From: JAQUBU01 sp036677685
GTDB taxonomy: Bacteria; Bacillota; Syntrophomonadia; Syntrophomonadales; Syntrophomonadaceae
Assembly: GCA_036677685.1 (NCBI GenBank)
Contig: JAVBWA010000004.1
Location: forward strand, 62,001 to 126,000
Reading direction: 5' to 3'
Length of the DNA stretch: 64,000 nucleotides
Part shown: piece by piece, positions 42,822 through 51,835 of the stretch
Layout: every line of letters starts with the position of its first letter
How positions within the stretch are numbered: the first letter of the stretch is position 1
Translations under genes and position numbers: made by a program
Notes under the pieces: model-generated
What the model saw: only the letters and a program-made list of their open reading frames with translations
Database searches by the model: none
Told to the model about the DNA's origin: nothing

Positions 42822-43832
42822 ATGTTAAACATAGGTTTGATAGGTTGCGGGAGAATCTCAAAAAATCACTTCGAAGCCATTGCCCAGCAGGAAGATGCTC
42901 AGGTAATAGCCTGCTGTGACATAATAGAAGAACGCGCTAAAGAAGCTGCAGAAAAATATAATATTCCTAATTGGACCACAAAATACGATGAGATGTTAGC
43001 AGACAGGAATATAAACATTATCTCCATCTGCACACCTTCCGGTCTTCATCCCGAGCACGGCATCCAGGCAGCAAAAGCAGGCAAACATGTACTTACCGAA
43101 AAACCCATGGCTTGCAGGCTGAGCGAAGCGGATGAACTCATAGAAGCCTGTAATCAAGCAGGAGTAAAACTTTTCGTTGTCCTGCAAAACCGCCTCAACC
43201 CTGCTATACAGTTGGTTCGCCGGGCCTTTGATGAAGGCCGCTTTGGTAAAATATATATGATAACATCCAACGTCTTTTGGACCCGCCCTCAGGATTACTA
43301 TGATATGGCCTCCTGGCGCGGAACCTGGGCATTTGACGGGGGAGCGTTCATGAACCAGGCTTCCCATTATGTCGATATGGTTCAGTGGTTCGGGGGTCTA
43401 ATAGAAGAAGTTAAAGCTATAACAGCTACATTGGCAAGGAAGATAGAAACCGAAGATACGGGCTCAGCTATTATTAGGTTTAAAAACGGGGCTATTGGAA
43501 GCATTAATGTAACCATGTTAACCTATCCCAAAAACCTGGAAGGGTCTATAACCATACTGGGGGAAAAGGGAACTGTCCGCGTAGGTGGAACATCAATGAA
43601 TAAAATCGAACAGTGGGAATTTATCAATCAGCGGAATTACGACGAAGAGATAGAACAACACAACACCAACCCCACATCTGTTTATGGGTTTGGGCACAAA
43701 GGGTACTACCTTAATGTAATAGACTGTTTGAAAGGGAAGGCAGAATCGTCAAGCGATGGTCTGGAAGGCAGAAAATCGCTTGACCTGTTAGAGCAAATAT
43801 ACAAGGTCAAACAAAACAAACGAAGGAAGTGA
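42822..43832 (+). CDS. wbpB: Gfo/Idh/MocA oxidoreductase, WbpB/WlbA type
   Basis: An NAD(P)-binding oxidoreductase of 336 residues. The N-terminal Rossmann motif is IGLIGCGRISKNHFEAIAQQ, with the lysine motif LTEKPMACRLSEAD and a C-terminal alpha/beta domain with FDGGAFMNQASHYVDMVQWF. WbpB/WlbA oxidises UDP-GlcNAcA at C3, giving the keto substrate of the WbpE aminotransferase; the hydride is recycled with 2-oxoglutarate in known homologues. It completes a four-enzyme set for UDP-GlcNAc(3NAc)A. No WbpI-type 2-epimerase is adjacent. Confidence 0.87.
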   Translation: MLNIGLIGCGRISKNHFEAIAQQEDAQVIACCDIIEERAKEAAEKYNIPNWTTKYDEMLADRNINIISICTPSGLHPEHGIQAAKAGKHVLTEKPMACRLSEADELIEACNQAGVKLFVVLQNRLNPAIQLVRRAFDEGRFGKIYMITSNVFWTRPQDYYDMASWRGTWAFDGGAFMNQASHYVDMVQWFGGLIEEVKAITATLARKIETEDTGSAIIRFKNGAIGSINVTMLTYPKNLEGSITILGEKGTVRVGGTSMNKIEQWEFINQRNYDEEIEQHNTNPTSVYGFGHKGYYLNVIDCLKGKAESSSDGLEGRKSLDLLEQIYKVKQNKRRK

Positions 43833-43896
43833 AATGGGGCTAGGTCTTAGTGAAGCCTAACTCCTCATCCGCAACAAACAAAAGGAGTTGACTCCA

Positions 43897-44811
43897 TTGA
43901 AAGGCATTATTCTCGCTGGAGGTAGTGGTACTCGTTTATATCCCTTAACCCGTTGTGTTTCTAAGCAATTATTGCCTATTTACGATAAACCCATGGTTTA
44001 TTATCCTTTGTCAGTACTGATGCTTTCTGGAATAAGAGAAATACTTATAATTTCCACACCGAAGGATACTCCTCGTTTTCAACAATTGCTTGGAGACGGT
44101 AGCAGTTGGGGTTTGGAATTATCTTATGCAATACAGCCTTCACCTGATGGACTGCCGCAGGCATTTATTATCGGTGAATCTTTTATTGGAAATGACTCGG
44201 TAGCTATGATTCTAGGGGATAACATTTTCTATGGACAGGGTTTTACTCCCATGTTAAGACGCGCAGTTGTTCAGGAAAAGGGGGCAACGGTTTTTGCTTA
44301 TAGAGTGAAGAACCCGCGGCAATTCGGCGTAATAGAATTCGATGAAGAAAATAAGGCTATCTCCCTTGAAGAAAAGCCCAGCGAACCGAAATCGGAATAT
44401 GCAGTTACCGGTCTTTACTTTTATGACAATGATGTAGTCCAAATAGCTAAGGGGTTAAAAGCTTCTGCACGAGGAGAGTTGGAAATAACCGATGTAAATC
44501 GTATATATATGGACATGAATCTACTCAATGTTGAAGTGTTGGGAAGAGGATTTGCCTGGCTAGATACTGGTACCTTCGATTCTCTTATACAAGCATCACA
44601 ATTTATAGAGACCATACAAAACCGACAGGGGTTTAAGGTTGCCTGTCCAGAAGAAATAGCCTATTACATGGATTATATAAATCGAGATGAACTCCTGCTA
44701 CTTGGGGAGAAGATGAAAAAAAACGAATACGGAAAATACTTGATTGAAATTGTAAATAATCCAACTCGTCCGTTATGGGGTCAATTAGTACCAGAAAGCA
44801 GGTTAGAGTGA
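43897..44811 (+). CDS. rfbA: Glucose-1-phosphate thymidylyltransferase
   Basis: RmlA makes dTDP-glucose from glucose-1-P and dTTP. Motifs: GIILAGGSGTRLYPLT at the N-terminus, SKQLLPIYDKPMVYYPLS, GDGSSWGLELSYA, MILGDNIFYG, YRVKNPRQFGVIEFD, EKPSEPKSEYAVTGLYFYD, RGFAWLDTGTFDSLIQAS. The frame begins at TTG 43888, touching AAAGGAG; TTG 43897, 9 bases from that site, gives the standard short N-terminus (MKGIILAGG) and 304 residues. Starts the dTDP-sugar module. Confidence 0.94.
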   Translation: MKGIILAGGSGTRLYPLTRCVSKQLLPIYDKPMVYYPLSVLMLSGIREILIISTPKDTPRFQQLLGDGSSWGLELSYAIQPSPDGLPQAFIIGESFIGNDSVAMILGDNIFYGQGFTPMLRRAVVQEKGATVFAYRVKNPRQFGVIEFDEENKAISLEEKPSEPKSEYAVTGLYFYDNDVVQIAKGLKASARGELEITDVNRIYMDMNLLNVEVLGRGFAWLDTGTFDSLIQASQFIETIQNRQGFKVACPEEIAYYMDYINRDELLLLGEKMKKNEYGKYLIEIVNNPTRPLWGQLVPESRLE

Positions 44812-44825
44812 TTATCAAGGAGACA

Positions 44826-45893
44826 ATGAAAAATAATCCAAAATATATTCTAATCACCGGAGGAGCAGGTTTTATCGGGTCAAACTTCATCCCATATTTT
44901 ATGCAGAAATATCCCCAGTATCATTTATTAAATGTGGATAAGATTACCTACGCTGCGAATCTAAATAACCTAACCGAAGCAGCAGCTAATAATCACTACC
45001 AATTGATAAAAGGAGATATATGTAATAGGGGTTTGTTGGAACATTTGTTTAGTCAATATGATATCCAGGGGGTTATTCATTTTGCAGCTGAATCCCATGT
45101 AGATAATTCTATCAATGACCCAGATGTGTTCATAAAAACCAATGTACATGGAACATTTACTGTACTGGATGTTGCTCGAAAATTTTGGATGAAAGCACCG
45201 GGAAAATGCAGAAGCGGTTGTGAAGGATGTCGTTTTCATCATATATCCACGGATGAAGTTTACGGTAGCCTTGGACCCACAGGCTACTTTACCGAAGCAA
45301 CTCCCTATGCCCCAAATAGCCCTTACAGTGCCAGTAAAGCCAGTGCAGATATGATCGTAAGGAGTTATTTTCATACTTATGGAATGAATATAGTGATAAG
45401 CAATTGCACAAATAACTACGGTCCCAAGCAGCATACTGAGAAACTGATACCCACAATCATCCGCAAAGCCCTTGCCGGTGAAACCATTCCTGTTTATGGA
45501 GATGGCAAGAACATTCGTGACTGGCTTTATGTGCTGGATCATTGTAAGGCTATTGATAAGGTATATCATCAAGGCAAGGTAGGCGAAGTTTATAACATTG
45601 GTGGCCAAAATGAGCGTAATAATCTGTTTATCGTCAAAACAATTTGCCAAATTCTTGATAAGATTCAGTCTGAAAAACTAGAATGTTATAGACTTCAAAG
45701 TTTTGAGGAATTGATCGGATTCATCACTGATCGCCCTGGACATGATAAGCGTTATGCCATTGATTCAAGCAAAATAGAAAGACAACTTGGATGGAAGGCA
45801 GAGGAAGATTTTGAAAGTGGTATATTGAAAACAGTTAAGTGGTATGTGAAACGTATTTGTAACACCGGAAACAAGAATCAGTTTGGAGATTAA
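44826..45893 (+). CDS. rfbB: dTDP-glucose 4,6-dehydratase
   Basis: RmlB converts dTDP-glucose to dTDP-4-keto-6-deoxyglucose with bound NAD. An extended SDR of 355 residues: ILITGGAGFIGSNFIPYFMQ, VDKITYAANLNNL, HFAAESHVDNSINDP, STDEVYGSLG (catalytic Asp-Glu pair) and YSASKASADMIVRSY (Tyr and Lys), NNYGPKQHTEKLIP. A short Cys-rich stretch, KCRSGCEGCRF, precedes the STDEVYG motif. AAGGAG lies close (3 bases) to ATG 44826. rmlC and rmlD do not follow, so the keto sugar is not destined for rhamnose here; wecE downstream offers a route. Confidence 0.93.
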   Translation: MKNNPKYILITGGAGFIGSNFIPYFMQKYPQYHLLNVDKITYAANLNNLTEAAANNHYQLIKGDICNRGLLEHLFSQYDIQGVIHFAAESHVDNSINDPDVFIKTNVHGTFTVLDVARKFWMKAPGKCRSGCEGCRFHHISTDEVYGSLGPTGYFTEATPYAPNSPYSASKASADMIVRSYFHTYGMNIVISNCTNNYGPKQHTEKLIPTIIRKALAGETIPVYGDGKNIRDWLYVLDHCKAIDKVYHQGKVGEVYNIGGQNERNNLFIVKTICQILDKIQSEKLECYRLQSFEELIGFITDRPGHDKRYAIDSSKIERQLGWKAEEDFESGILKTVKWYVKRICNTGNKNQFGD

Positions 45894-45895
45894 AT

Positions 45896-46594
45896 ATGGT
45901 GAAGAAGATTGCAATACTACAGTCAAACTATATTCCATGGAAAGGATATTTTGATATAATCAACGCTGTAGATGAATTTATTCTATATGATAATGTCCAA
46001 TATACTAAAAATGACTGGAGAAATAGAAATAGAATAAAAACTTGTCAGGGAGTACAGTGGTTGAGTATTCCAGTTTTAAAAGAGAAACTCTCGCAAAAGA
46101 TATGTGAAACAAAGGTAACAAACAATAAATGGAATCAAAAACATTGGAAAACAATTATGGCAAACTATTCTAAAGCCCAATATTTCAATGAATATGAAGC
46201 CAAGTTCAAAGAATTGTATAGACAATGTGCTGATGAAAAGTTTTTAAGTCAAATCAATTATAGATTTATAAAATTGATCTGTGAGATTTTAAATATTCAA
46301 ACTTGTATTACTTGGTCTATGGATTATAAAGTAAATGAATGTGATAGAACTCTTAGATTAGTAAAATTATGTATTGAATCAGGAGCAAACCACTACCTTT
46401 CTGGTCCAGCAGCCAAAGGTTATTTGGATGAGAATATTTTTAAACAACAAGGAGTTGCTATTTCCTATATGGATTACAGCGGATATAAAGAATATCCGCA
46501 ATTATTTGGTTCATTCGAACATGGGGTAACTATCTTGGATTTAATTTTCAATACAGGTCCGAGGGCATCCCAATATATGAGGAGTTTTACATAA
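45896..46594 (+). CDS. WbqC family protein
   Basis: 232 residues with the WbqC pattern: IAILQSNYIPWKGYFDIINA, EFILYDNVQYTKNDWRNRNR, WLSIPV, and a C-terminal HYLSGPAAKGYLDENIFKQQ. Family genes occur in O-antigen and capsule loci that carry amino sugars, but their reaction has not been established to my knowledge. It lies 2 bp after rfbB and 1 bp before the glycosyltransferase, within one operon, suggesting a role with the dTDP-4-amino-sugar made by RfbA/RfbB/WecE. Confidence 0.85.
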   Translation: MVKKIAILQSNYIPWKGYFDIINAVDEFILYDNVQYTKNDWRNRNRIKTCQGVQWLSIPVLKEKLSQKICETKVTNNKWNQKHWKTIMANYSKAQYFNEYEAKFKELYRQCADEKFLSQINYRFIKLICEILNIQTCITWSMDYKVNECDRTLRLVKLCIESGANHYLSGPAAKGYLDENIFKQQGVAISYMDYSGYKEYPQLFGSFEHGVTILDLIFNTGPRASQYMRSFT

Positions 46595-46595
46595 G

Positions 46596-47537
46596 ATGAA
46601 GCTTTCGATTGTGACAACTATGTTTTGCTCAGAAACTTACGTGGAAGAGTTTTATCAACGATGTAAAACAGAATGTCTAAAGATAACTAAAGATTACGAG
46701 ATCATTTTTGTCAATGATGGTTCTCCAGACAAGTCATTACAGAAGACGATAGAATTGTCTAATCATGATGAACGGGTAATGGTTGTAGATCTATCAAGAA
46801 ACTTTGGTCATCACAAGGCAATAATGACAGGTTTATCTTATTCATCGGGAGATTTGGTATTTATAATTGACTGCGATCTTGAAGAAGACCCAGAATGGCT
46901 CGGAAACTTTTACGATGAACTCTATACGGCGGAAGACATTGATGTGATTTATGGAGTGCAAGACAAAAGAAAGGGTAGTTTTATTGAACGTGTTTCAGGA
47001 GAAATATTCTATTACTTACTACATAAACTATCTGATGTGAATATGCCATCTAATATTACAACAGCCAGATTAATGACCAGAAGGTATGTCGATAACCTAG
47101 TTTGTTTTAGAGAACAAGAGTTATTTCTTGGTGGTATATGCCAGTACGTTGGGTTTAAGCAAAAATCATTAAGCGTAATAAAACATGATTCATCTATATC
47201 AACTTATAGTTTATCACGCAAATTTTCGTTGCTTATTAATGCAATAACTTCATTTTCTAATAAACCGCTAATAATAATCTTTAATGTTGGCTTATTGGTT
47301 ACAATAATAGCTTTAATAGCAATAATATATCTTATGGTTTCTAAGTTATTTTTTAAACAGATTGTTAGCGGATGGACTTCTATAGTTGTATCAATTTGGT
47401 TCTTAGGTGGTTTAGTTATAACGTTTATAGGAACGATTGGTATATATTTATCTACTGTGTTTACTGAGATTAAACAACGGCCCTATACCATAATTAAAAG
47501 TATTATTAACAATAATTCTAAAAACGGAGTTGTTTAG
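46596..47537 (+). CDS. GT2 polyprenyl-phosphate glycosyltransferase (ArnC/GtrB/DPM1-like)
   Basis: 313 residues: an N-terminal GT-A domain (LSIVTTMFCSETYVEEFYQR, IIFVNDGSPDKS, VDLSRNFGHHKAIMTG, DCDLEEDPEWL as the DxD/DLQDPPE equivalent) and two C-terminal membrane helices (about 223-246 and 258-285) ending KQRPYTIIKSI. This layout is that of enzymes that attach a sugar to undecaprenyl phosphate, such as ArnC and GtrB. Donor is inferred to be the dTDP-amino-sugar from the same operon. Start is ATG 46596, one base after the previous stop. Confidence 0.88.
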   Translation: MKLSIVTTMFCSETYVEEFYQRCKTECLKITKDYEIIFVNDGSPDKSLQKTIELSNHDERVMVVDLSRNFGHHKAIMTGLSYSSGDLVFIIDCDLEEDPEWLGNFYDELYTAEDIDVIYGVQDKRKGSFIERVSGEIFYYLLHKLSDVNMPSNITTARLMTRRYVDNLVCFREQELFLGGICQYVGFKQKSLSVIKHDSSISTYSLSRKFSLLINAITSFSNKPLIIIFNVGLLVTIIALIAIIYLMVSKLFFKQIVSGWTSIVVSIWFLGGLVITFIGTIGIYLSTVFTEIKQRPYTIIKSIINNNSKNGVV

Positions 47538-47540
47538 GAG

Positions 47541-48284
47541 ATGGATAAAAGTTGCTTAAATTGTCTTAAAGAAGCATATGCAGCTGGGGCTGATTTTTAT
47601 GATGAGAATATAATGATGTTGCAGTGGTATGCAAAAAATATGATTAACTCTCTAAAAACAAGAAAATCGAAAAGTATTTTAAGTATGGGGATTGGGCATG
47701 GGGTTGTAAGTTCTCTCATAATACGTGAAATGATAGACAGTTTAGAGAACTATTGTATTGTGGAAGGTAGCGACGAGATTATCAAACATTTCAGTTCTAT
47801 TCATGCTGAGTTAAGTAAAATTGAAATTATATGTTCAATGTTTGAAGATTTTGTTCCTGATAAACAGTATGATGCAATAGAAATGGGTTTTGTACTTGAG
47901 CATATTGATGATCCTGAAAGGATACTTAACCACTATTCATTGTTTTTAAAGCCTAATGGGATTATTTATATTGCTGTACCCAATGCCAGATCATTGCATA
48001 GATTAGTTGGTAATAAAGCAGGTATCCTTAAAGATATTTACGCTCTTAGTGATTTTGATCTTACGGCTGGTCATAAACGGTATTTTGATATCGACAGTCT
48101 TAAAGCCCTATTAAAACAATGCAATTTCCATATTTGTAAAATAGAAGGGATTTTTCTTAAACCAGTTTCGTCAGCTCAAATAAGGTGTCTAAACCTATCG
48201 GAAATTATTTTAAATGGTTTTTTAGAATTAGCCAGGGACTACCCGGAAATCTCTAATGCAATATATATAGAAGCCCATAAGTGA
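47541..48284 (+). CDS. Class I SAM-dependent methyltransferase
   Basis: 247 residues. SAM-binding motif I is SILSMGIGHGVVSSLIIREM, the acidic loop is IVEGSDE, and motif IV/post region is YDAIEMGFVLEHIDDPERIL followed by FLKPNGIIYIAVPNARSLHR, the pattern of methyltransf_11/23 enzymes. Target unknown; a sugar hydroxyl or amino group of the same operon's glycan is likely. AGGAG abuts the ATG with no spacer, which is unusual, but no better start exists. Confidence 0.85.
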   Translation: MDKSCLNCLKEAYAAGADFYDENIMMLQWYAKNMINSLKTRKSKSILSMGIGHGVVSSLIIREMIDSLENYCIVEGSDEIIKHFSSIHAELSKIEIICSMFEDFVPDKQYDAIEMGFVLEHIDDPERILNHYSLFLKPNGIIYIAVPNARSLHRLVGNKAGILKDIYALSDFDLTAGHKRYFDIDSLKALLKQCNFHICKIEGIFLKPVSSAQIRCLNLSEIILNGFLELARDYPEISNAIYIEAHK

Positions 48285-48317
48285 ATATACAAGATATAAT
48301 CGATGGAGGTCTTAAAA

Positions 48318-48965
48318 TTGGCTAAACTAGTCATATTTGGAGGATCAACCATGGCGGAATTAGCCTATTACTATTTTTCCCATGATTCTAATCATGAAGT
48401 AGTAGCATTCGTTGTCGATTCTGATTATAAGGAAGTTGATAATTTCTGTGAGCTTCCCTTAATAGAAAGCGAAAAAGTTATAGAGCTATATCCTCCTTCA
48501 GAATACCAGATGTTTATTGCTATAGGATACAGCAATAGAAATAGGAACCGGGAAAAGATATATAGCCGGATGAAAAACATGGGATATTCCTTTCTAACAT
48601 ATATACACTCGTCATCTATAATTCCAAACCCATGTAGCATTGGCGAAAATTGTTTTATTTTAGAAAATAATGTAATTCAGCCGTTTGTAACCATAGGAAA
48701 TAATGTAACTATATGGAGTACCAACGTCATTGGGCATGGATCGATAATCAATGATCATAGTTTCATAGCTTCTCATACAATAATTTCAGGACAAGTGATA
48801 ATAGAAAAAAGGTGTTTTGTTGGTGTAAATGCTACAATTCAAGATCACATTCATATTACTGATGAATGCATAATTGGTGCAGGTACCTTAATTAAGCATG
48901 ATACAATACCGGGCAGTATTTACAAAGGAATTCCTTCCCAAGCTCTAATGTATCATGGAAAATGA
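48318..48965 (+). CDS. NeuD/PglD-like sugar acyltransferase
   Basis: 215 residues from TTG 48318 (GGAGGT at 48305-48310, 7-base spacing); the in-frame ATG 48303 overlaps that site. An N-terminal Rossmann-like domain (KLVIFGGSTMAELAYYYF, FVVDSD) precedes a left-handed beta-helix (IGENCFILENNVIQPFVTIG, GHGSIINDHSFIASHTIISG, CFVGVNATI). Family members acetylate 4-amino or hydroxyl groups of nucleotide sugars. In this operon it could N-acylate the product of WecE. Confidence 0.82.
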   Translation: MAKLVIFGGSTMAELAYYYFSHDSNHEVVAFVVDSDYKEVDNFCELPLIESEKVIELYPPSEYQMFIAIGYSNRNRNREKIYSRMKNMGYSFLTYIHSSSIIPNPCSIGENCFILENNVIQPFVTIGNNVTIWSTNVIGHGSIINDHSFIASHTIISGQVIIEKRCFVGVNATIQDHIHITDECIIGAGTLIKHDTIPGSIYKGIPSQALMYHGK

Positions 48966-49001
48966 GCAGTGAAAATGTATTAGTTATAGGATAAAGGAAT
49001 T

Positions 49002-49358
49002 ATGAAAGGCATATTAAAAAGCAGGTTTATTAATGTCGTTTTATTACAGCTTTCAATTTTATTACTTAGCTTCACCGGAATTATAGCAAAAAAAGCTTCA
49101 ACTATGGTTTTTTTATCAGTGGAGTTTTTAATTTATTATTCAATAGAGCTAATTATTATTTGCATATATGCAATATTATGGCAAATAATAATTAAAAAAC
49201 TCGCCCTCTCTGTAGCTTATGCTAACAAAGGTACTTTAATTATATGGACTTTTATCTGGGCGTTTTTATTCTTCCAAGAAACAATAACAGTAAATAACAT
49301 AATTGGCGCATTATTAGTTATTGTTGGAATCGTAATGGTATCTAAAAATGCCAAATAA
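49002..49358 (+). CDS. Small EamA/SMR-like membrane protein, ArnE-like
   Basis: 118 residues with four predicted membrane helices and an end LIIWTFIWAFLFFQETITVN followed by IIGALLVIVGIVMVSK, the hallmark of half-size EamA proteins such as ArnE, EmrE and SugE. It overlaps the next gene by 11 bases, and that gene encodes a second four-helix half. In the Ara4N system ArnE and ArnF form the flippase for undecaprenyl-P-Ara4N. By analogy with the ArnC-like gene upstream, I infer a lipid-P-sugar flippase subunit. AAAGGA precedes the ATG. Confidence 0.8.
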   Translation: MKGILKSRFINVVLLQLSILLLSFTGIIAKKASTMVFLSVEFLIYYSIELIIICIYAILWQIIIKKLALSVAYANKGTLIIWTFIWAFLFFQETITVNNIIGALLVIVGIVMVSKNAK

Positions 49359-49686
49359 GTACATTGTAATTTTTATATTCTCAGTATTCATTGCGTCCTG
49401 TGCACAGGTTATTCTAAAACTAAGTGCTGATGCAGAACATAAAAATGTTGTTAGTGAATACTTAAACATTAAGGTAATATTCGGCTATTTCCTCATGGGT
49501 TTATCAACATTTGGTGCTATTATTGCATATCGGGGGATAGAGTTGAAAAATGGACCCATTTTTGAATCAGTTGGTTATATGTTTGTTCTTATTCTAAGTT
49601 GGATTTTCTTAAATGAACAACCTACTCAAAATAAGTTTATAGGAATTATTTTAATTATAATGGGGATCGTTGTTTCAACTTGTTAA
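49348..49686 (+). CDS. Small EamA/SMR-like membrane protein, ArnF-like
   Basis: 112 residues, four membrane helices, with a small-residue-rich first helix (FSVFIASCAQVILKLSAD) and an end YMFVLILSWIFLNEQPTQNK, then FIGIILIIMGIVVS. It is the partner of the preceding ArnE-like protein (11-base overlap, different frame). Both halves are complete with their own starts, so this is not a broken larger gene. Predicted heterodimeric flippase subunit. Confidence 0.8.
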   Translation: MPNKYIVIFIFSVFIASCAQVILKLSADAEHKNVVSEYLNIKVIFGYFLMGLSTFGAIIAYRGIELKNGPIFESVGYMFVLILSWIFLNEQPTQNKFIGIILIIMGIVVSTC

Positions 49687-49829
49687 ATCGTTAATCTGGA
49701 AAAAAACAACCTCCAAAGGTAATGGAGAGAGCGTAAGCTATTAAGTAACTTTATTATTTACAATAATTTGGGGCATTAGCTTGAAGTTTGAACTAAATTA
49801 ACACCGTTTTATCTGCCTGGAGGATGTTT

Positions 49830-50699
49830 ATGAAGAGGTGCTTGGCTTGTAATACTAAGTTTAATAAATCCGGATGGACTTGTCCAGAATGTGGGGTTAA
49901 ACCTAATAATCAAAAAGGCTATTTATGCTTCGCATTGGATCTCGCTAGAGAAAATGAAGGCTTTCAGGATACATATTTTAAAGAATTATTTGCATTGGAA
50001 GATCAAAATTTTTGGTTTACATCACGTAATCGTTTGATAGTTTGGTCAATTCAAAAATATTTTTCACAGGTGGAAAACCTATTGGAGATAGGATGCGGGA
50101 CCGGTTATGTACTTTCGGGAATACAAAAATGTTATCCTCATCTTACATTGAGTGGAAGCGAAATATCTATTACTGGCTTGGATTTTGCATCGCAACGACT
50201 AAAAAATATTAAACTTTTACAGATGGATGCCAGGAAAATTCCATTTGATAGTGAGTTTGATGTAATTGGTGCATTTGATGTAATAGAACATATTATAGAA
50301 GATGAACTTGTTTTATCTGAGATATTTAGATCACTTAATCGAGGAGGAGGATTACTAATTACAGTTCCCCAGCACCCATTCCTATGGAGCAGCACTGACG
50401 AGTTTGCCTGTCACGTGAGGCGTTACTCTGCAAATGAACTAATAACAAAAGTAGAGAAAGCAGGATTTGAAGTTGAACGAATAACCTCATTTGTTTCGTT
50501 AGTATTTCCATTAATGTTTATTTCACGTTTACGAAACAAAATAAAAAAGGAGAAATTAGATTCTAATGAAGAACTCAAGATAAATCCAGTCTTAAATACA
50601 TGTTTAAAAAGTATGTTAAGCTTCGAAAGGTTTCTTATTAAAGCGGGAATATCATTCCCTTTTGGTGGGTCATTACTTCTAGTTGGACGAAAGGTTTAA
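49830..50699 (+). CDS. Methyltransferase with N-terminal zinc ribbon
   Basis: 289 residues. The N-terminus CLACNTKFNKSGWTCPECG (4-22) is a four-Cys zinc-ribbon-like unit. A class I SAM domain follows (LLEIGCGTGYVLSGIQKCYP, MDARKIPFDSEFDVIGAFDV, IEHIIEDELVLSEIFRSLNR, LITVPQHPFLW), then a hydrophobic segment VSLVFPLMFISRLR. GGAGG (49819-49823) abuts ATG 49824, so ATG 49830 (6-base spacing) is preferred. The target is unknown; the operon position suggests sugar or lipid-linked glycan methylation. Confidence 0.85.
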   Translation: MKRCLACNTKFNKSGWTCPECGVKPNNQKGYLCFALDLARENEGFQDTYFKELFALEDQNFWFTSRNRLIVWSIQKYFSQVENLLEIGCGTGYVLSGIQKCYPHLTLSGSEISITGLDFASQRLKNIKLLQMDARKIPFDSEFDVIGAFDVIEHIIEDELVLSEIFRSLNRGGGLLITVPQHPFLWSSTDEFACHVRRYSANELITKVEKAGFEVERITSFVSLVFPLMFISRLRNKIKKEKLDSNEELKINPVLNTCLKSMLSFERFLIKAGISFPFGGSLLLVGRKV

Positions 50700-50704
50700 T
50701 AATA

Positions 50705-51835
50705 ATGAATATTCCATTTAATAAACCACCTATTACTGGGAAAGAGATTGAATATATAAAAGTTGCCTTAGCTAATCAAAAGTTATCTGGCGACGGCATA
50801 TTTACTCAAAAATGCCACTCCTGGTTTGAAGAAAATTTTAGCTGTAAGAAGGCTTTGTTAACAACTTCCTGCACTCATGCTCTGGAAATGGCAGCAATCT
50901 TGGCAGATATTCAACCTGGCGATGAAGTGATCATGCCATCATATACTTTTGCCTCTACGGCAAACGCCTTTATATTGCGTGGAGCTAAGATTATTTTTGT
51001 AGATATTCGCCCAGACACTATGAATATAGATGAGAATCTAATCCAAGCAGCTATAACTGAAAAGACAAAAGCCATCATACCGGTACATTATGCCGGCGTA
51101 GCCTGTGAGATGGATAGCATAATGGAGGTTGCTCGATGCTATGGCCTTTTAGTAATCGAGGATGCTGCCCAGGGGGTTATGAGTAAATATAAAAGTAGAT
51201 ATCTGGGAACTATCGGGCATATGGGGTGTTATAGTTTTCATGAAACTAAGAACTATACATGTGGTGAAGGCGGGGCATTAATTATTAATGATGAGCGATT
51301 CGTTGAACGGGCCGAAGTTATAAGGGAAAAGGGGACTAATCGTTCCAAGTTCTTTTGCGGCCAAGTGGACAAGTATTCGTGGGTGGATATCGGTTCCTCC
51401 TATCTACCTAGTGAACTGAATGCTGCATATCTTTATGCACAATTAGAATTGGCAGAAAAGATAAATCAAAATCGTCTTATTTCATGGAACACTTACTATA
51501 ACAGTTTAGAAGATATCACTAAAAATACTTCATTAGATTTGCCTTTTGTACCTATTAATTGTGAACATAATGCCCATTTGTTTTATTTAAAAGCCAAAGA
51601 TATTATAGAGCGTACCGAATTAATTAACTTTTTGAAAGATAAAAAGATTAATGCTGTTTTTCACTATATTCCCTTACATAATTCCCCTGCCGGGAAAAAG
51701 TTTAGCCTGTTTTATAATGAAGATAAGCACACTTCGCTCGAAAGTGAACGATTATTAAGATTACCTATGTATTATGGAATTAAGGCTCAAGATTTGGAAT
51801 ACGTGTGCAAGTATGTGAGGGAATTTTATGCTTAA
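50705..51835 (+). CDS. wecE: dTDP-4-amino-4,6-dideoxygalactose transaminase (WecE/RffA)
   Basis: A PLP aminotransferase of 376 residues whose sequence follows the enterobacterial WecE closely: FNKPPITGKEIEYIKVAL, LSGDGIFTQKC, LLTTSCTHALEMAAILADIQ, VDIRPDTMNIDENLI, PVHYAGVACEMDSIM, SFHETKNYTCGEGGA (PLP Lys), REKGTNRSKFFCGQVDKYSW, FHYIPLHNSPAG. It converts dTDP-4-keto-6-deoxyglucose (RfbB product) to dTDP-Fuc4N with glutamate. The stop overlaps the next gene by 8 bases. Comparison to WecE is from memory, not alignment. Confidence 0.9.
   Translation: MNIPFNKPPITGKEIEYIKVALANQKLSGDGIFTQKCHSWFEENFSCKKALLTTSCTHALEMAAILADIQPGDEVIMPSYTFASTANAFILRGAKIIFVDIRPDTMNIDENLIQAAITEKTKAIIPVHYAGVACEMDSIMEVARCYGLLVIEDAAQGVMSKYKSRYLGTIGHMGCYSFHETKNYTCGEGGALIINDERFVERAEVIREKGTNRSKFFCGQVDKYSWVDIGSSYLPSELNAAYLYAQLELAEKINQNRLISWNTYYNSLEDITKNTSLDLPFVPINCEHNAHLFYLKAKDIIERTELINFLKDKKINAVFHYIPLHNSPAGKKFSLFYNEDKHTSLESERLLRLPMYYGIKAQDLEYVCKYVREFYA

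Noticed and set aside
43897..45893. dTDP-L-rhamnose pathway
   Set aside because: rfbA and rfbB are present, but no rmlC or rmlD gene is found in the window; wecE gives a better fit to Fuc4N.
49002..49686. Frameshifted single EamA transporter
   Set aside because: Each part is a complete four-helix protein with its own start, and overlapping half-size pairs are the normal ArnE/ArnF state.
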